64,000 bases of DNA from an uncultured Aquimarina sp. (GTDB lineage Bacteria > Bacteroidota > Bacteroidia > Flavobacteriales > Flavobacteriaceae), in the NCBI GenBank assembly GCA_947498785.1, contig CANMLS010000011.1:1-64000 (forward strand), read 5' to 3'. How positions within the stretch are numbered: the stretch's first letter is position 1; each line of letters begins with the position of its first letter. This document shows, piece after piece, positions 8,150 through 18,726 of this stretch. Below the pieces are notes generated by a model that saw only the letters and a list, made by a program, of their open reading frames with translations, did no database searches and had not been told where the DNA came from. A program made the position numbers and the translations under genes.

Positions 8150-10555
8150 TTAAAGTGTATATTTTACAGATAGAATAAAGTTTCGTCCTGCTCCAGCAAT
8201 ACCAGAAGAATATGGACGATATCTTTGATCTGTAATATTTTCTACTGATAATATCCCTTGTATATTTTCACTCACTTGATATTGTGTTCTAAAATTAAGT
8301 GTATACCAGGAAGGAGAATAAGGGTTTCCGTTCTCATCCTCGGCGTATAAGAAATCATTATTTTGCTGAGAAGGTGCTAAATCTTCAAAGCTAAATTTGC
8401 CATTATACACTGCAAAAGCATCAATAGTTAACTTTGGCAACGCATAACTAATACGTGTAGTCCCAAATTGAGGAGAAACATGCCTTGATGGGGTTACTAT
8501 GCCATCATCTGATTCTTCCTCTCCTCCGACAAACGTATATTTTGATGTTAATTTAAAATTTTCGAGAAATTTATACTCTAACCCTGCTTCAAAACCATAT
8601 ACTCTTGCATTAGCTGCATTTTGAATCGCCTGCACATTACTAAGTTCTCCCCCAAATCTGATCTGTGTTAGCCCATTTAGATTGAAATCTCTTCGAATTA
8701 AGGCATCATCTAATAACGTATAATAAGTGGCAAGATCGACAGATAAGTTTTTATCAAAATTTAACCGTACTCCCAATTCACCATTATATGCATATTCAGG
8801 TTTTATATCTGGATTGGGCACTACTACAGATCCAGGTTCGGAATCAAAAATCTTACCTATATCATCAATATTAGGTGCTCTAAAAGCAGTAGAGAAATTA
8901 AGTTTCCAATGTATAAAATCATTAGGTAACCAGCTCAATCCAGCAGTTCCTGTAACTGCCTCTGTATCAATATTAGCTTCGGTAAAAGGGAAATCAAAAA
9001 AGGTATCTTCGAATTCTGAATAAAGGATAATTCGATTATATCGTAATCCTCCTTGAAACCTTAATTTTTCGCTTAATTTATATTTTATACTTGCATATGC
9101 TGCTATAGATTGCCAGGTAGATCCATCAGGGTAACGAGAGGGAGCATCTGACAATTCATTGGTTTCTATATTTTGTTCAAAACCATCAGAATAGACCTGA
9201 TTTAAAACATATTCTAACCCATAATACAATGTTGTTTTTTTACTGAAGTTTTTTTCAAAATCCCAGTTTAAAGAGTATGCATCGACCTGCTCCTTGGTTC
9301 TCGATAAAATAGTACTCCCAAAATCACGATCATTTCTACTCTCTTCAAAATATTGATATGCCGTTGTAATTTTCATTTTATTATACAGCTTGCTCTCTGA
9401 TTTATGAGAGACCTGCATATTACCCATGAACCATTTTTGTGGTCCATAAAACCATTCAGCCGATCTTAAGTTATCATCCCTTCTTCTTATCAGTCGATCA
9501 TACCGAGGAAAATCTGAAGTTTCTGTATAAATTAAACTTGCATCAAGCTCCCAGTTATCGGTAGGCATAAAGCGTATTTTCTGTAATAAATTAAATTGAT
9601 CGTATCCTGTAAAAACTTGTTTTTCGGGATCATCATTTTGTATCACAAAATCCTCTCTGTCGATAGTCTCTATATATTCATTTCTCAAATAATCATCAGG
9701 GCCATGACTTCCCATTTTGAGATCATCAAAATCTGTATAACTAGCACTAGTTAAAAACGCCCATTTCTCCAAGCCAATATTTAAATCTACATGCCCAGTC
9801 TGTTCATTGCTTGCACTTGCATATCTTATTAGTGCATTACCACTAACCTTGTTTTTACCACTTATTGCAAATTTGGGTTCCTTTGTATAAAAATTGAGCA
9901 CTCCTCCTACTGCATCACTACCATACACCACAGAGCCAGGGCCAAGAATTACTTCTGTTCTTTCTACAGAAAAAGGATCTACAGAAATCACATTTTGCAC
10001 ATTTCCTCCTCTGAAAATTGCAGTATTCATTCGCACTCCATCTACTGTCAATAATAATCGATTTGTAGAAAAACCTCTAATAATAGGGCTACCTCCTCCT
10101 AACTGACTTTTCTGAATAAATACCTGACCACTACTTTGTAAAAGATCTGCTGAAGTCTGAGGAGTAGACAAGGCAATTTCATTAGAAGAAACACTAACTA
10201 TTTTTTGGGTAACATCCTTTTGTTCTTGTTCCCATTTTGATACCGATATAACAACTTCAGAAAGTTGATTTTCGTCAGGTTTTAGGTAAACAGTGTTTGA
10301 TTTTAATATTTTTGATTTTATAAGGCTAGTTCCCAAATGAGATATATGTCTAAAATATAAAATTTCTGTATCAGAAAATACAGAAATATCAGCAACACCA
10401 TCGAAGTCTGTTACTGCACTTTTTGTTTTAATTTTATTATAAATCTCTACATTAGGAATAGGCTGATTATCAGATGAATTGTATACCGTTATTTTTTGTG
10501 CTACGCTAGGTATCACAAAAAAAACAGTTAACAAAAAAGACATCAATAATCTCAT
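8150..10555 (-). CDS. TonB-dependent outer-membrane receptor, heme/siderophore-receptor-like
   Basis: An 801-residue outer-membrane receptor: signal peptide (ending IPSVAQ), a carboxypeptidase-like N-terminal domain at about 20-95, the plug with GGGSPIIRGFSTNRLLLTVD and GPGSVVYGSDAVGGVLNF at about 150-225, then a 22-strand barrel ending in VSENIQGILSVENITDQRYRP and a terminal aromatic-x-Leu strand (KYTL). The plug and the YRPYSSGIAGAGRNF terminus resemble HmuR/hemin-type receptors, so heme or another iron complex is a reasonable substrate, though this is inference. It starts 4 bp after the recO stop codon and is probably co-transcribed with it. No iron-uptake partners are nearby. Confidence 0.9.
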   Translation of the reverse strand: MRLLMSFLLTVFFVIPSVAQKITVYNSSDNQPIPNVEIYNKIKTKSAVTDFDGVADISVFSDTEILYFRHISHLGTSLIKSKILKSNTVYLKPDENQLSEVVISVSKWEQEQKDVTQKIVSVSSNEIALSTPQTSADLLQSSGQVFIQKSQLGGGSPIIRGFSTNRLLLTVDGVRMNTAIFRGGNVQNVISVDPFSVERTEVILGPGSVVYGSDAVGGVLNFYTKEPKFAISGKNKVSGNALIRYASASNEQTGHVDLNIGLEKWAFLTSASYTDFDDLKMGSHGPDDYLRNEYIETIDREDFVIQNDDPEKQVFTGYDQFNLLQKIRFMPTDNWELDASLIYTETSDFPRYDRLIRRRDDNLRSAEWFYGPQKWFMGNMQVSHKSESKLYNKMKITTAYQYFEESRNDRDFGSTILSRTKEQVDAYSLNWDFEKNFSKKTTLYYGLEYVLNQVYSDGFEQNIETNELSDAPSRYPDGSTWQSIAAYASIKYKLSEKLRFQGGLRYNRIILYSEFEDTFFDFPFTEANIDTEAVTGTAGLSWLPNDFIHWKLNFSTAFRAPNIDDIGKIFDSEPGSVVVPNPDIKPEYAYNGELGVRLNFDKNLSVDLATYYTLLDDALIRRDFNLNGLTQIRFGGELSNVQAIQNAANARVYGFEAGLEYKFLENFKLTSKYTFVGGEEESDDGIVTPSRHVSPQFGTTRISYALPKLTIDAFAVYNGKFSFEDLAPSQQNNDFLYAEDENGNPYSPSWYTLNFRTQYQVSENIQGILSVENITDQRYRPYSSGIAGAGRNFILSVKYTL

Positions 10556-10559
10556 TATC

Positions 10560-11279
10560 CTAATTAAAAATTTCGTTCAAAACAGAAAGCGATTTCGGTT
10601 TCTTAAAACCGTGCAAATGTAGCTCAAAATATACTAATAGCATAGCAAGAATATCACTTCTTACACTCTTTGACAATCTAATATTCATACTTGCCTCAAA
10701 TGTTGTGCCTAAAAACTGTTTGAATTGCACTATATGGTTTCCTTTGACGCAATACACATTACTACTGGTCGTCTGAAAAAAACCTTCCAGCATATTAAAA
10801 TACTCAGATTCTATTCCAGATATATCTGGATAAAACCCTAAATATCGAGTAAGTTTAATTAGAAATGCAATGTGATAATTACCAATGAGATTATGTTCAT
10901 CCAACCAAATAAATGCAGTTTCAAGATAATCGAATAAATCAACGTTGGTCTCCTCTTCCTGAATAGAATTCTTTAGTATTTCAGAAATAAAAAAAACCAA
11001 CGCACTTTTCATAAAATCTGTATGTAACGTCTTATAGGTGGTAGCAACTTTGGCCTCTTTAATACGCTCCAGAGAACCTTTATCTTTATGAAAAGCTTCT
11101 ATTTCTAATAAGGTAAGTGGCTGAAATAAAGAAGATCTGATTTTACCGCGTCTTGATTTTAAAACTCTTTTTAATAAATAAGAACGTAATCCATTGGTTT
11201 TGGTAAACAGCGTAACTATTAAATCTGCTTCTCCATATCTTAAGGAGTGTATCACTATTGCTGGAGAATGAATAATCAT
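10560..11279 (-). CDS. recO: DNA repair protein RecO
   Basis: A 239-residue protein with the RecO layout: an N-terminal OB fold (AIVIHSLRYGEADLIVTLFTKTNGL, LLKRVLKSRRGK) followed by a helical C-terminal domain. RecO loads RecA onto SSB-coated single-stranded DNA together with RecR in the RecF pathway. It is the first gene of a minus-strand pair with the TonB receptor, 4 bp apart. The zinc-finger cysteines found in some RecO proteins are absent, as is common in Bacteroidota. Confidence 0.9.
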   Translation of the reverse strand: MIIHSPAIVIHSLRYGEADLIVTLFTKTNGLRSYLLKRVLKSRRGKIRSSLFQPLTLLEIEAFHKDKGSLERIKEAKVATTYKTLHTDFMKSALVFFISEILKNSIQEEETNVDLFDYLETAFIWLDEHNLIGNYHIAFLIKLTRYLGFYPDISGIESEYFNMLEGFFQTTSSNVYCVKGNHIVQFKQFLGTTFEASMNIRLSKSVRSDILAMLLVYFELHLHGFKKPKSLSVLNEIFN

Positions 11280-11651
11280 AATTAGGTAAAAATAACTTTA
11301 AAAAAATAACTTTCCCCTCATATAAAGGAATAAAACATTATCTAATATTTTTCAGCTTAATAGTTCATTTTTATTTACTCTTCAATCGATTTTTTTTACA
11401 ATAATATAATGTATTCTTATTCAAAGTTTTTGATATAGATTTTTTGTAATAGCATTTCTAACTTAAAAACCATTTGCTTTACCCTATTTGTATTGTGGAT
11501 CAAACATAATTACATACACATCATAGATTGTTGTCTTTACAATATTACATATATTCATTGGTTTCCAATCAAAACAATAAAATAGTATTGCTAATTTTTA
11601 ATATCATTATTGATCAAACGTAACATTTCTTAAAGTTTGGTATGATGATTT
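11280..11651. other. Gene-free AT-rich stretch between recO and the DUF4136 gene
   Basis: About 370 bp upstream of recO and downstream of the DUF4136 lipoprotein gene. I found no reading frame of note, no stable hairpin and no full promoter match on either strand. It presumably holds the recO promoter. Confidence 0.5.
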
Positions 11652-12182
11652 CTACTTTTTATTCTTTGGAGGATATTTAGACAACGATTTTTCAATTATT
11701 CTTCGAAAAAAATCAGTATGTGCATTAGGAGAACCATTAGGGTTGAATCTTTTTTCTGCTATCGCCTGCCACACCAACTCATCTCGTTTGGTATCCACAA
11801 AATCTGTGGTAAGCTCAAGATAAGTTTCTGGCCCACCAATAGGAATAGAACCTCCAATGCCTATATTAACACCTCCTCCACCTCCGCCTCCTACACCAAC
11901 TCCAATGCTATTTCTTGATGGAGCCTTGGTTGTAGTCGTTTTAAAATTTATGTAGATATCAGGAGCTTCTGATTTGGTAAACCCTCTAATTTGCATAACT
12001 TTTTCGGTTTCCTGCAGTAATCGCTTATGATCCAATTCACTAAGCCCTGAATTCATTTCTGGATAAAATGCATACGTTTTATATACTAAAAAATCTTGCT
12101 GTTCATCATAATCATAACTAGTATTTGTAACCCCACAAGAAGTTAATCCAACAATAAACAGTATACAAACTATAAACCTCAT
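11652..12182 (-). CDS. DUF4136 lipoprotein
   Basis: The longest frame begins at 12260, but the start at 12182 is preferred because it yields a clean lipoprotein signal (MRFIVCILFIVGLTSCG) and 176 residues; the extra upstream codons would bury it. The mature part starts with the DUF4136 pattern (YDEQQDFLVYKTYAFYP), has a glycine-rich loop at about 95-120 (GVGGGGGGG) and ends with WQAIAEKRFNPNG and a C-terminal helix. The family is a common periplasmic or outer-membrane lipoprotein of unknown role. Single gene, divergent from the blaI-like operon. Confidence 0.85.
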   Translation of the reverse strand: MRFIVCILFIVGLTSCGVTNTSYDYDEQQDFLVYKTYAFYPEMNSGLSELDHKRLLQETEKVMQIRGFTKSEAPDIYINFKTTTTKAPSRNSIGVGVGGGGGGGVNIGIGGSIPIGGPETYLELTTDFVDTKRDELVWQAIAEKRFNPNGSPNAHTDFFRRIIEKSLSKYPPKNKK

Positions 12183-12322
12183 AGAAATTAATTTTACTAT
12201 AAAAATACATAACATAAATAATATCCCTTCAAAATGGTTAAATGGCTCCCATTTTTTCAAAGTTTATAGACCTTGCATTATAATGCAAAAAAACTAATAA
12301 TCAGAATCATACAAAAACAAGG

Positions 12323-12368
12323 TAACTATAAAAATAGTAGTATAACTATATTTATAGTTATAGTTATA
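12323..12368. promoter_or_regulatory. Probable BlaI-type operator: clustered inverted repeats
   Basis: TATAACTATA (12341-12350) and TATAGTTATA (12353-12362) form a perfect 10-bp inverted repeat with a 2-bp centre. Extra half-sites TAACTATA (12323-12330) and TAGTTATA (12361-12368) flank it. Position just upstream of the repressor's promoter fits autoregulation by the encoded BlaI-like protein, whose relatives bind short dyads of this kind. Confidence 0.6.
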
Positions 12369-12378
12369 AATATTATCA

Positions 12379-12386
12379 TATATTTG
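12379..12386 (+). promoter_or_regulatory. -7 box (TATATTTG) of the blaI-M56 operon, leaderless start predicted
   Basis: An exact TAnnTTTG match ending 5 bp before the ATG at 12392. Transcription would begin at or next to the start codon, so the mRNA should be leaderless. The -33 region coincides with the operator dyad, which would let a bound repressor block sigma contact. Confidence 0.55.
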
Positions 12387-12391
12387 TCACT

Positions 12392-12775
12392 ATGAATAAC
12401 CTTACTAAAGCCGAAGAACAAGTTATGCAACACATCTGGAAACTACAAAAAGTATTCCTCAAAGATATTGTTGAACAATTTCCCGAACCTAGGCCCGCAT
12501 ATACCACTATTTCTACTGTCGTTAGAGTATTGGTTAAAAAAGAGTTTTTAAAATATGATACATATGGTAAAATTAGACAGTACTACCCTGCGATATCAAA
12601 AGAGCAATATTTTAAAAAACATATTAAACAAGTCATAGGTAATTTTTTTAGTGGTTCGACTAGTAAATTTGCTTTATTCTTCACCGAAAATGAAGATTTG
12701 AATATTAGTGAATTAGAAAAAATGAAACTGATGATAGAAAAAAAAATAGAAATACTAAAAGACAAAAATGAGTAA
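12392..12775 (+). CDS. BlaI/MecI/CopY-family transcriptional repressor
   Basis: A 127-residue winged-helix repressor of usual length. It opens with NLTKAEEQVMQHIWKLQKVFLKDIV and the recognition region PRPAYTTISTVVRVLVKKEFL, followed by a wing (YGKIRQYYPAI) and a C-terminal dimerisation helix from about residue 85. In the Staphylococcus systems BlaI is cleaved after an M56 sensor detects beta-lactam. Here the next gene, overlapping by 8 bp, encodes an M56 protein, so the same two-protein logic is likely. The upstream dyad suggests autorepression. Confidence 0.92.
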   Translation: MNNLTKAEEQVMQHIWKLQKVFLKDIVEQFPEPRPAYTTISTVVRVLVKKEFLKYDTYGKIRQYYPAISKEQYFKKHIKQVIGNFFSGSTSKFALFFTENEDLNISELEKMKLMIEKKIEILKDKNE

Positions 12776-14096
12776 TTTAATTTTATATATATTTGAAGCT
12801 ACCTTAATTTTCACCTCTCTCTTTCTAGTATATAAGTTCGCTTTGAGTCGGCTTACGTTTCATAAATTCAATAGGTTTGTACTATTAGCCATAATCCCAA
12901 TATCAATTTTTATACCTTCAACCGATAATGTCGTTCTTCCTTTATCTTCTTCAATTATAGAAATACCTCAACTATTTGAATCCACAACTATTAATAATGA
13001 TAATACCAATGGTACTATAGAAAAACCTACGATAAATGTAACCCATACCTATTTTTCTTTTTTAACAGTATTGTACTGGCTTGGTACTCTAATATACTTA
13101 TTAAAATTTTTCTTCTCAACTCGAAAATTGATTTTATTAAAACGCAAATCCAAGGTATATCAGAAAAAAGGATTTAAATTAATAGCAACCAACGTTCCTG
13201 AAATCTTTTCATATTTCAACTGGATCTTTACCCCTGAGGAAAAACTAGAAAAGCACGATGCTTTGATCATCGAACATGAGAAAGCACATATAGAATTAAG
13301 GCATTCACTTGATTTAATTATTATTGAACTTTTTGTCTCATTTTTTTGGTTTAATCCTGTAGTATATCTCTATAGAAAATCATTAAAAGCCATTCATGAA
13401 TTTCAAGCTGATCATCTTGTGCTTCAAAATGAAGTTAAAACTTCTCATTATATGCAATTGATATTGCAAAGTATCGCTATCGAAAAACCAAATAATTTGT
13501 ACAGTTATTTTAATCATCCTATACTACTGAAAAGAATAAATATGATGACAAAGACCAAATCTAATAATTTCGCAAAGTTAAAATATCTTTTGCTATTGCC
13601 TATTTGTGCTTTTTTTTTAATTGCGTTCACAAAACCAACTGTCAACAATACAATTTTAACTAAGGCTGTAGAAGGAATTGAAATAGAAATTTTCCCTCCT
13701 TCTATTTTCCCTGTTCAAAACGGAAGTTTAAAAGACATTACGAATACATATGGTTCAAAAAGTAAGCGTCCAAAAATCAGTAAGAAAAAAACACACCGAG
13801 GGATAGACATAGGGGCAAAAGAAGGGACTCCAGTAATTGCAACCGCTAATGGTATAATTTCAGAAGCATCTATGCAAGGAGATTGGGGTAATCTAATTGT
13901 CATCTCCCACTCTGGAGGCTATGAAACCTGGTATGCTCACCTAAAAAGTTTTAATAGCAAAGAAATGCAACATATCAAAAAAGGAGAAATCATAGGTTAT
14001 GTTGGCAACACAGGGCTTTCTACTGGCCCACATTTACATTACGAAGTAAAGCTTAACGGAGATTGGTTAAATCCATTAGACTATATAGAAAACTAA
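12768..14096 (+). CDS. M56 (BlaR1-like) membrane metallopeptidase fused to an M23 endopeptidase domain
   Basis: 442 residues. The N-terminal half has transmembrane helices at about 3-25, 35-55 and 95-115 and the M56 zinc motif HEKAH at 170-174 in a BlaR1-type context, with a downstream EFQADH. A further helix (YLLLLPICAFFLIAF) at about 272-290 leads out of the membrane to an M23/lysostaphin-type domain: HRGID at 343-347 and HLH at 422-424, the family's zinc ligands. In BlaR1 the extracellular part is a penicillin-binding sensor; here it is a peptidoglycan endopeptidase fold instead. Probably it senses or remodels wall peptide and signals through cleavage of the BlaI-like repressor. Overlaps that gene by 8 bp, showing translational coupling. 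Confidence 0.88.
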   Translation: MSNLILYIFEATLIFTSLFLVYKFALSRLTFHKFNRFVLLAIIPISIFIPSTDNVVLPLSSSIIEIPQLFESTTINNDNTNGTIEKPTINVTHTYFSFLTVLYWLGTLIYLLKFFFSTRKLILLKRKSKVYQKKGFKLIATNVPEIFSYFNWIFTPEEKLEKHDALIIEHEKAHIELRHSLDLIIIELFVSFFWFNPVVYLYRKSLKAIHEFQADHLVLQNEVKTSHYMQLILQSIAIEKPNNLYSYFNHPILLKRINMMTKTKSNNFAKLKYLLLLPICAFFLIAFTKPTVNNTILTKAVEGIEIEIFPPSIFPVQNGSLKDITNTYGSKSKRPKISKKKTHRGIDIGAKEGTPVIATANGIISEASMQGDWGNLIVISHSGGYETWYAHLKSFNSKEMQHIKKGEIIGYVGNTGLSTGPHLHYEVKLNGDWLNPLDYIEN

Positions 14097-14222
14097 TACT
14101 TTCCTAAAGCTATAATCTAAACTCAAAATTAATATCACTTAATCAGATCATAACTTCTGTTTTTTAACAGTAGAGGATATCTATACCCTTTTCACAACCA
14201 TTTTAAAATTCAATATTATTGT

Positions 14223-15185
14223 ATGAAATTACTTTTCTATCTTACTATTTCCATTGGAATTTCACTAAACGGGCATGGTCAAAACCTTACCATCAAAGGA
14301 AAGGCAAAAGATCAATCAAAAAAAAATTCCGAACAAAGTAAACCAATAAAACATACTGCTTTACTTAAAGTAGGAGATTCTCTTATACTAAAAAAGAATA
14401 CTACTGAAGCGAATGAAATGAAATTGGTCAATCCTATCGACATCAAGGCAAATCATTGGAATACTACTACTTTTAATGCGTATAAAAATACAAAACCAAA
14501 ATTTCCAATTAAATTAGAGTTTTCGGATAGTAGTTACAGTTCACCAATCGCAAGAAATAAAGTTATTACTTCTCGATTTGGATGGAGAAACGGTAGAGGT
14601 CATAATGGTATTGATATAGATCTTATCACTGGAGATAGCATTTTTTCTATGTTTAGTGGTGTTGTTCGCTTTGCCAGGTATAGTACAGGATATGGAAAAA
14701 CAATTGTGATTAGGCATTATAATGGTTTGGAAACGGTATATGCACATTTATCTAAATATACTGTGAAACCCAATGATACTGTAAAATACGGACAGCATAT
14801 TGGTTACGGAGGAATGTCTGGAAACGCTAGAGGCAGTCATCTGCACTTGGGTATTTACTACAACGGCATAGCAATACATCCAGAATACTTATTTGAATTT
14901 TCAAAAACTAATAAGATAAGAGCACAAGAAATTTGGGTCACTGATAAATGGACACATTCATACTTACATAATCATAAAAAACAAAGTACTTTGAATCTTT
15001 TCACAACTAAAGAAGAAGCGCTTAAAAGCTATAAAAATCGTAAAAAGACCTATATTGTAAAACGAGGAGACACACTCTCAAAAATAGCTTTAAAAAACAA
15101 TATTCCTATTACTACTATTTGTAAAACCAACTACATTAAAAGTAGTTCTATTTTAAAAATCGGACAAAAATTGATTATAGAATAA
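14223..15185 (+). CDS. Secreted M23 endopeptidase with C-terminal LysM domain
   Basis: 320 residues with a signal peptide ending at GHGQN, a basic low-complexity region to about 110, an M23 domain with GRGHNGIDIDL and GSHLHLGI (zinc ligands His, Asp and HxH) at about 118-222, and a terminal LysM module, YIVKRGDTLSKIALKNN, at about 277-320. LysM binds peptidoglycan glycan and M23 cuts the peptide cross-links, so it is a wall hydrolase or wall-remodelling factor. It follows the BlaI/M56-M23 pair by 126 bp on the same strand and is probably under the same control. Ends at a strong terminator. Confidence 0.9.
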   Translation: MKLLFYLTISIGISLNGHGQNLTIKGKAKDQSKKNSEQSKPIKHTALLKVGDSLILKKNTTEANEMKLVNPIDIKANHWNTTTFNAYKNTKPKFPIKLEFSDSSYSSPIARNKVITSRFGWRNGRGHNGIDIDLITGDSIFSMFSGVVRFARYSTGYGKTIVIRHYNGLETVYAHLSKYTVKPNDTVKYGQHIGYGGMSGNARGSHLHLGIYYNGIAIHPEYLFEFSKTNKIRAQEIWVTDKWTHSYLHNHKKQSTLNLFTTKEEALKSYKNRKKTYIVKRGDTLSKIALKNNIPITTICKTNYIKSSSILKIGQKLIIE

Positions 15186-15196
15186 AATCTGGTATC

Positions 15197-15232
15197 AAAA
15201 AACGGTTTAGAGAAAACCTTAAACCGTTTTTT
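15197..15232. terminator. Bidirectional terminator between the M23-LysM gene and gdhA
   Basis: A perfect 13-bp stem (AAAAAACGGTTTA with TAAACCGTTTTTT) and a 10-nt loop sit between convergent stops. The A-run and T-run arms serve both strands. Confidence 0.88.
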
Positions 15233-15245
15233 AAACTTTATATAT

Positions 15246-16592
<1,347 letters not shown>

Positions 16593-16637
16593 TTAATAAA
16601 ATTAATAGATTCTAATCTAATGGTTGAATTATTTCGC

Positions 16638-16645
16638 CAAATATA
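16638..16645 (-). promoter_or_regulatory. Candidate -7 box of gdhA
   Basis: On the minus strand this reads TATATTTG, an exact TAnnTTTG match about 49-56 bp before the gdhA start. No clear TTTG lies at the -33 distance. Confidence 0.35.
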
Positions 16646-16692
16646 TGATATTCTTAAAAATGGAGGTCTGTTTTTTTAAATTTAATAATCAA

Positions 16693-17832
16693 TTAACCTA
16701 AAGCTTGCTCAATATCCTCAATTAGGTCATTTATATCTTCAATTCCAACACTTAATCTAATTAATGAATCCACCACTCCTGTTTTATCTCGTTCTTCTTT
16801 TGGGATAGAAGCATGAGTCATACTAGCTGGGTGCCCAGCAAGACTTTCTACTCCCCCAAGAGATTCTGCCAACGTAAATATTTTTAAATTCTCGACAATC
16901 TTAATTGCGCTATTATAGTCACTTCCTTTTGTAATAAAGGAAATCATACCCCCGTACCCATCCATTTGGGTTGCAGCAACATCATGATTTGGGTGATCTT
17001 CAAAACCTGGCCAATATACTTTTTCAATTTTGGGATGATTTTTTAAATATTTTGCAATCGCTTCTCCATTTTCACAATGTCTCTGCATTCTAACATGTAA
17101 TGTTTTGATCCCTCTCAATACTAAAAAGCTATCTTGAGGTCCACAAACAGCGCCACTTGCATTTTGAATAAAATATAACCGCTCTGCAATTTTTTCATCC
17201 TTTACGATTAATGCTCCCATAACCACATCACTATGACCTCCCAAATATTTAGTAGCACTATGCATTACAATATCAGCTCCAAGATCCAAAGGTCTTTGTA
17301 AATATGGGGTAGCAAAAGTATTATCAACTGCCAATATAATATCATATTTTTTTGACACCTCGGCTACCGCTTTGATATCAATAATATTCATCATTGGATT
17401 GGTCGGAGTCTCCACCCATATTAACTTGGTATTGTCATTAACGTATTGTTCAATTTTTTTGGGATTTTCCATACCAACAAAATGAAACTTGATTCCAAAA
17501 TCTTCAAATATTTTGGTAAATATTCTATAGGTTCCACCGTATAGATCGCTGGTAGAAATTACCTCATCTCCAGGTTTCAATAATTTGATAACCGCATCTA
17601 TAGCCGCCAAACCAGAACCAAAAGCCAGTCCAAATTTTCCGTTTTCTATACTGGCAAAAGAATCTTCTAATGCTTTTCTAGTTGGGTTGTGTGTTCTACT
17701 ATATTCAAATCCTTTATGTCCCCCCGGAGTGGTTTGAGCATATGTGGATGTTTGATAAATAGGAGGCATTACAGCTCCATAAGCCAGATCGTGTTGTTGT
17801 CCCCCATGTATTGTTTTTGTATTAAATTTCAT
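16693..17832 (-). CDS. Cys/Met-metabolism PLP-dependent enzyme (cystathionine gamma-synthase/lyase type)
   Basis: 379 residues of fold-type I PLP enzyme. The pyridoxal lysine is Lys195 in HSATKYLGGHSD. Other landmarks are EYSRTHNPTRKALE (phosphate-binding Tyr and Arg), AFGSGLAAIDAV, and SLGGVESLAGHPASMTH near the C-terminus. Members are cystathionine gamma-synthase, gamma-lyase, O-acetylhomoserine sulfhydrylase or methionine gamma-lyase, which cannot be told apart reliably by eye; a gamma-synthase or gamma-lyase is most likely at this length. It lies upstream of gdhA with its own apparent promoter. Confidence 0.9.
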   Translation of the reverse strand: MKFNTKTIHGGQQHDLAYGAVMPPIYQTSTYAQTTPGGHKGFEYSRTHNPTRKALEDSFASIENGKFGLAFGSGLAAIDAVIKLLKPGDEVISTSDLYGGTYRIFTKIFEDFGIKFHFVGMENPKKIEQYVNDNTKLIWVETPTNPMMNIIDIKAVAEVSKKYDIILAVDNTFATPYLQRPLDLGADIVMHSATKYLGGHSDVVMGALIVKDEKIAERLYFIQNASGAVCGPQDSFLVLRGIKTLHVRMQRHCENGEAIAKYLKNHPKIEKVYWPGFEDHPNHDVAATQMDGYGGMISFITKGSDYNSAIKIVENLKIFTLAESLGGVESLAGHPASMTHASIPKEERDKTGVVDSLIRLSVGIEDINDLIEDIEQALG

Positions 17833-17893
17833 CCCTTACCGTATTATTAAGAAGAAAAAATTAACTTGATCGTTTTTATGTTAAAAAACTGAA

Positions 17894-17901
17894 CAAATGT
17901 A
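17894..17901 (-). promoter_or_regulatory. Candidate -7 box of the PLP-enzyme gene
   Basis: The minus strand reads TACATTTG, an exact TAnnTTTG match about 62-69 bp before the start codon. A -33 TTTG is not evident. Confidence 0.35.
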
Positions 17902-17946
17902 TCATTTAATTCGTTCTAATCATATTTCAATGAATACCTTTAGTAG

Positions 17947-18726
17947 ATGATTAACAGAAAACCTAACACTCGTTTTATACTCAAATATTTCCTTATAATT
18001 TTCATCGTTTTTTATAGCTGTGATGACAAGGAGCTTTTCACTTTTGAGAAAGAAAATTTTACAGTAGATAACCTACTCGATTGTAAGGTTGTGGATTGTG
18101 CTTCATTAGAAATTAGCCTGCTCAAGATAATTGACGATAACCAAATTTCGATGACAATTAATAAAGAAATTGAACGTGTTGCTTGTAGTATATTAAATGT
18201 TGGTGAACAAACATCACAGGAGACTCTTAAAGAAGCTGCTCGTCAATTTAACATATCCTATCAGGAGATTAGCAAAGAATTTCCTGATGAAACCGTTCCT
18301 TATGAAGCTTCTATTAATTGCGAACTTGGTTTTCAATGCAAAGGTCTAATCTCTGTTATTATGGATTCATATGTTTTTACTGGCGGTGCACATGGCTATG
18401 ACAGTATCTCTTATATTAATATTGACACAAAAAGTGGTAAACGAATTGCAAACAAATCCTTATTTAAAGATTATGATGCTTTTGTGAGCTACGCTGAAAA
18501 GGTATTTAGAACACAACATAAAATCCCAGAAGAAGAATCTATTAATAGTATGGGGTTCTTTTTTGAAAACGATGTATTTACTTTATCTGAAAGCATTGGA
18601 TTTACTGATAAAGAAGTGATTTTGTATTATAACCAATATGAAATTAGTTCATACGCTGAAGGTCCAATCGAATTAAAACTGAACAAAGAAGAAATCGTAT
18701 CCTTTTTTGCTATTAAAATTCAATAA
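17947..18726 (+). CDS. DUF3298/DUF4163 (PdaC/RsiV-like) lipoprotein
   Basis: 259 residues with an N-terminal hydrophobic segment and lipobox-like FIVFYSCDDKELF (Cys at about 25). The mature part has the DUF4163 region (INKEIERVACSILNVG) and then DUF3298 with the hallmark YVFTGGAHGYDSISYINID at about 139-157. The terminal half continues with the fold's conserved YYNQYEISSYAEGPIE. Relatives are the outer domains of deacetylase PdaC and anti-sigma factor RsiV; no NodB deacetylase domain is attached here. Single gene, divergent from the PLP enzyme. Confidence 0.85.
   Translation: MINRKPNTRFILKYFLIIFIVFYSCDDKELFTFEKENFTVDNLLDCKVVDCASLEISLLKIIDDNQISMTINKEIERVACSILNVGEQTSQETLKEAARQFNISYQEISKEFPDETVPYEASINCELGFQCKGLISVIMDSYVFTGGAHGYDSISYINIDTKSGKRIANKSLFKDYDAFVSYAEKVFRTQHKIPEEESINSMGFFFENDVFTLSESIGFTDKEVILYYNQYEISSYAEGPIELKLNKEEIVSFFAIKIQ

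Noticed and set aside
11652-12260. Longer N-terminus for the DUF4136 lipoprotein
   Set aside because: The start at 12182 gives a proper lipoprotein signal; the extension would place 26 mostly unrelated residues before it.
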